Source of the DNA: Granulicella aggregans
Lineage (GTDB): Bacteria > Acidobacteriota > Terriglobia > Terriglobales > Acidobacteriaceae
Length of the DNA stretch: 64,000 bases
Assembly: GCF_014203275.1 (NCBI RefSeq)
Contig: NZ_JACHIP010000001.1
Span: 62,001 to 126,000, forward strand
Direction of reading: 5' to 3'
Shown here: positions 63,998 through 64,000 of the stretch, one piece after another
Layout of the letters: the number at the start of each line of letters is the position of its first letter
Position numbering within the stretch: the stretch's first letter is position 1
Program-made: the position numbers and the translations under genes
The notes under the pieces: model-generated
The model's database searches: none
What the model was told of the DNA's origin: nothing
Seen by the model: the letters and a program-made list of their open reading frames with translations, nothing else

Positions 63998-64000
63998 CTG

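Overview
The window looks like chromosome of an acidobacterium of the Terriglobia type (Granulicella, Terriglobus, Edaphobacter and relatives). The reasons are high GC with strongly C/G-ended codons, a VWFA-related secreted protein of the kind expanded in Acidobacteriota, long class II ribonucleotide reductase, many secreted peptidases and glycoside hydrolases, and small inverted-repeat elements. The genus is an inference from gene content only.

From 0 to 24 kb the DNA is mostly core chromosome: a HemW-like radical SAM protein; a GAF-GAF-PP2C phosphatase that may act with the anti-sigma kinase/STAS antagonist pair near 9.4-10.2 kb; a metal-transport block (NRAMP-family carrier behind a 23-codon upstream ORF, CgeB-like glycosyltransferase, PRC/MgtE-N/CBS protein); M13 and S9A peptidases; a LemA/TPM pair; a fucose-type sugar permease; and the TldD/PmbA protease pair. 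Between tldD and pmbA lie two tandem paralogous Cys-rich small genes, the first translationally coupled to tldD, and a HicB-like gene. A Crp-type regulator and the B12-dependent ribonucleotide reductase follow.

From 28 to 43 kb the DNA is accessory in character. It starts with a DUF4145 gene split by an in-frame TAG, then a REP-associated transposase (RAYT) between two near-identical arrays of palindromic repeats, a frameshifted DinB-like gene, and several small units each headed by a TetR regulator with a clear palindromic operator. It also has a LytS/LytTR two-component pair, secreted enzymes, small membrane proteins and an almost gene-free 545-bp stretch carrying four copies of a 12-bp motif that may be insertion-sequence debris.

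From 43 to 62 kb core-type genes return: a GGDEF/EAL protein, alpha-L-fucosidase, lexA, an HlyD-type adaptor with a DUF4097 protein, phosphoglycolate phosphatase, M28 peptidase, GH5 glycosidase, histidine phosphatase, uvrB, and a heme/cytochrome-oxidase assembly cluster. At 62.2 kb a tRNA-Leu(CAA) with a tyrosine recombinase directly behind it marks the likely left end of an integrated element running off the right edge.

Two regulatory themes recur. Several genes without a Shine-Dalgarno sequence (tldD, the S9A peptidase, lexA, gph, uvrB, a DUF218 gene) have a TANNNT box 6-7 nt before the start codon, as expected for leaderless transcripts. The best candidates for something undescribed are the tldD-coupled Cys-rich pair with its HicB-like neighbour, and the RAYT/REP locus.
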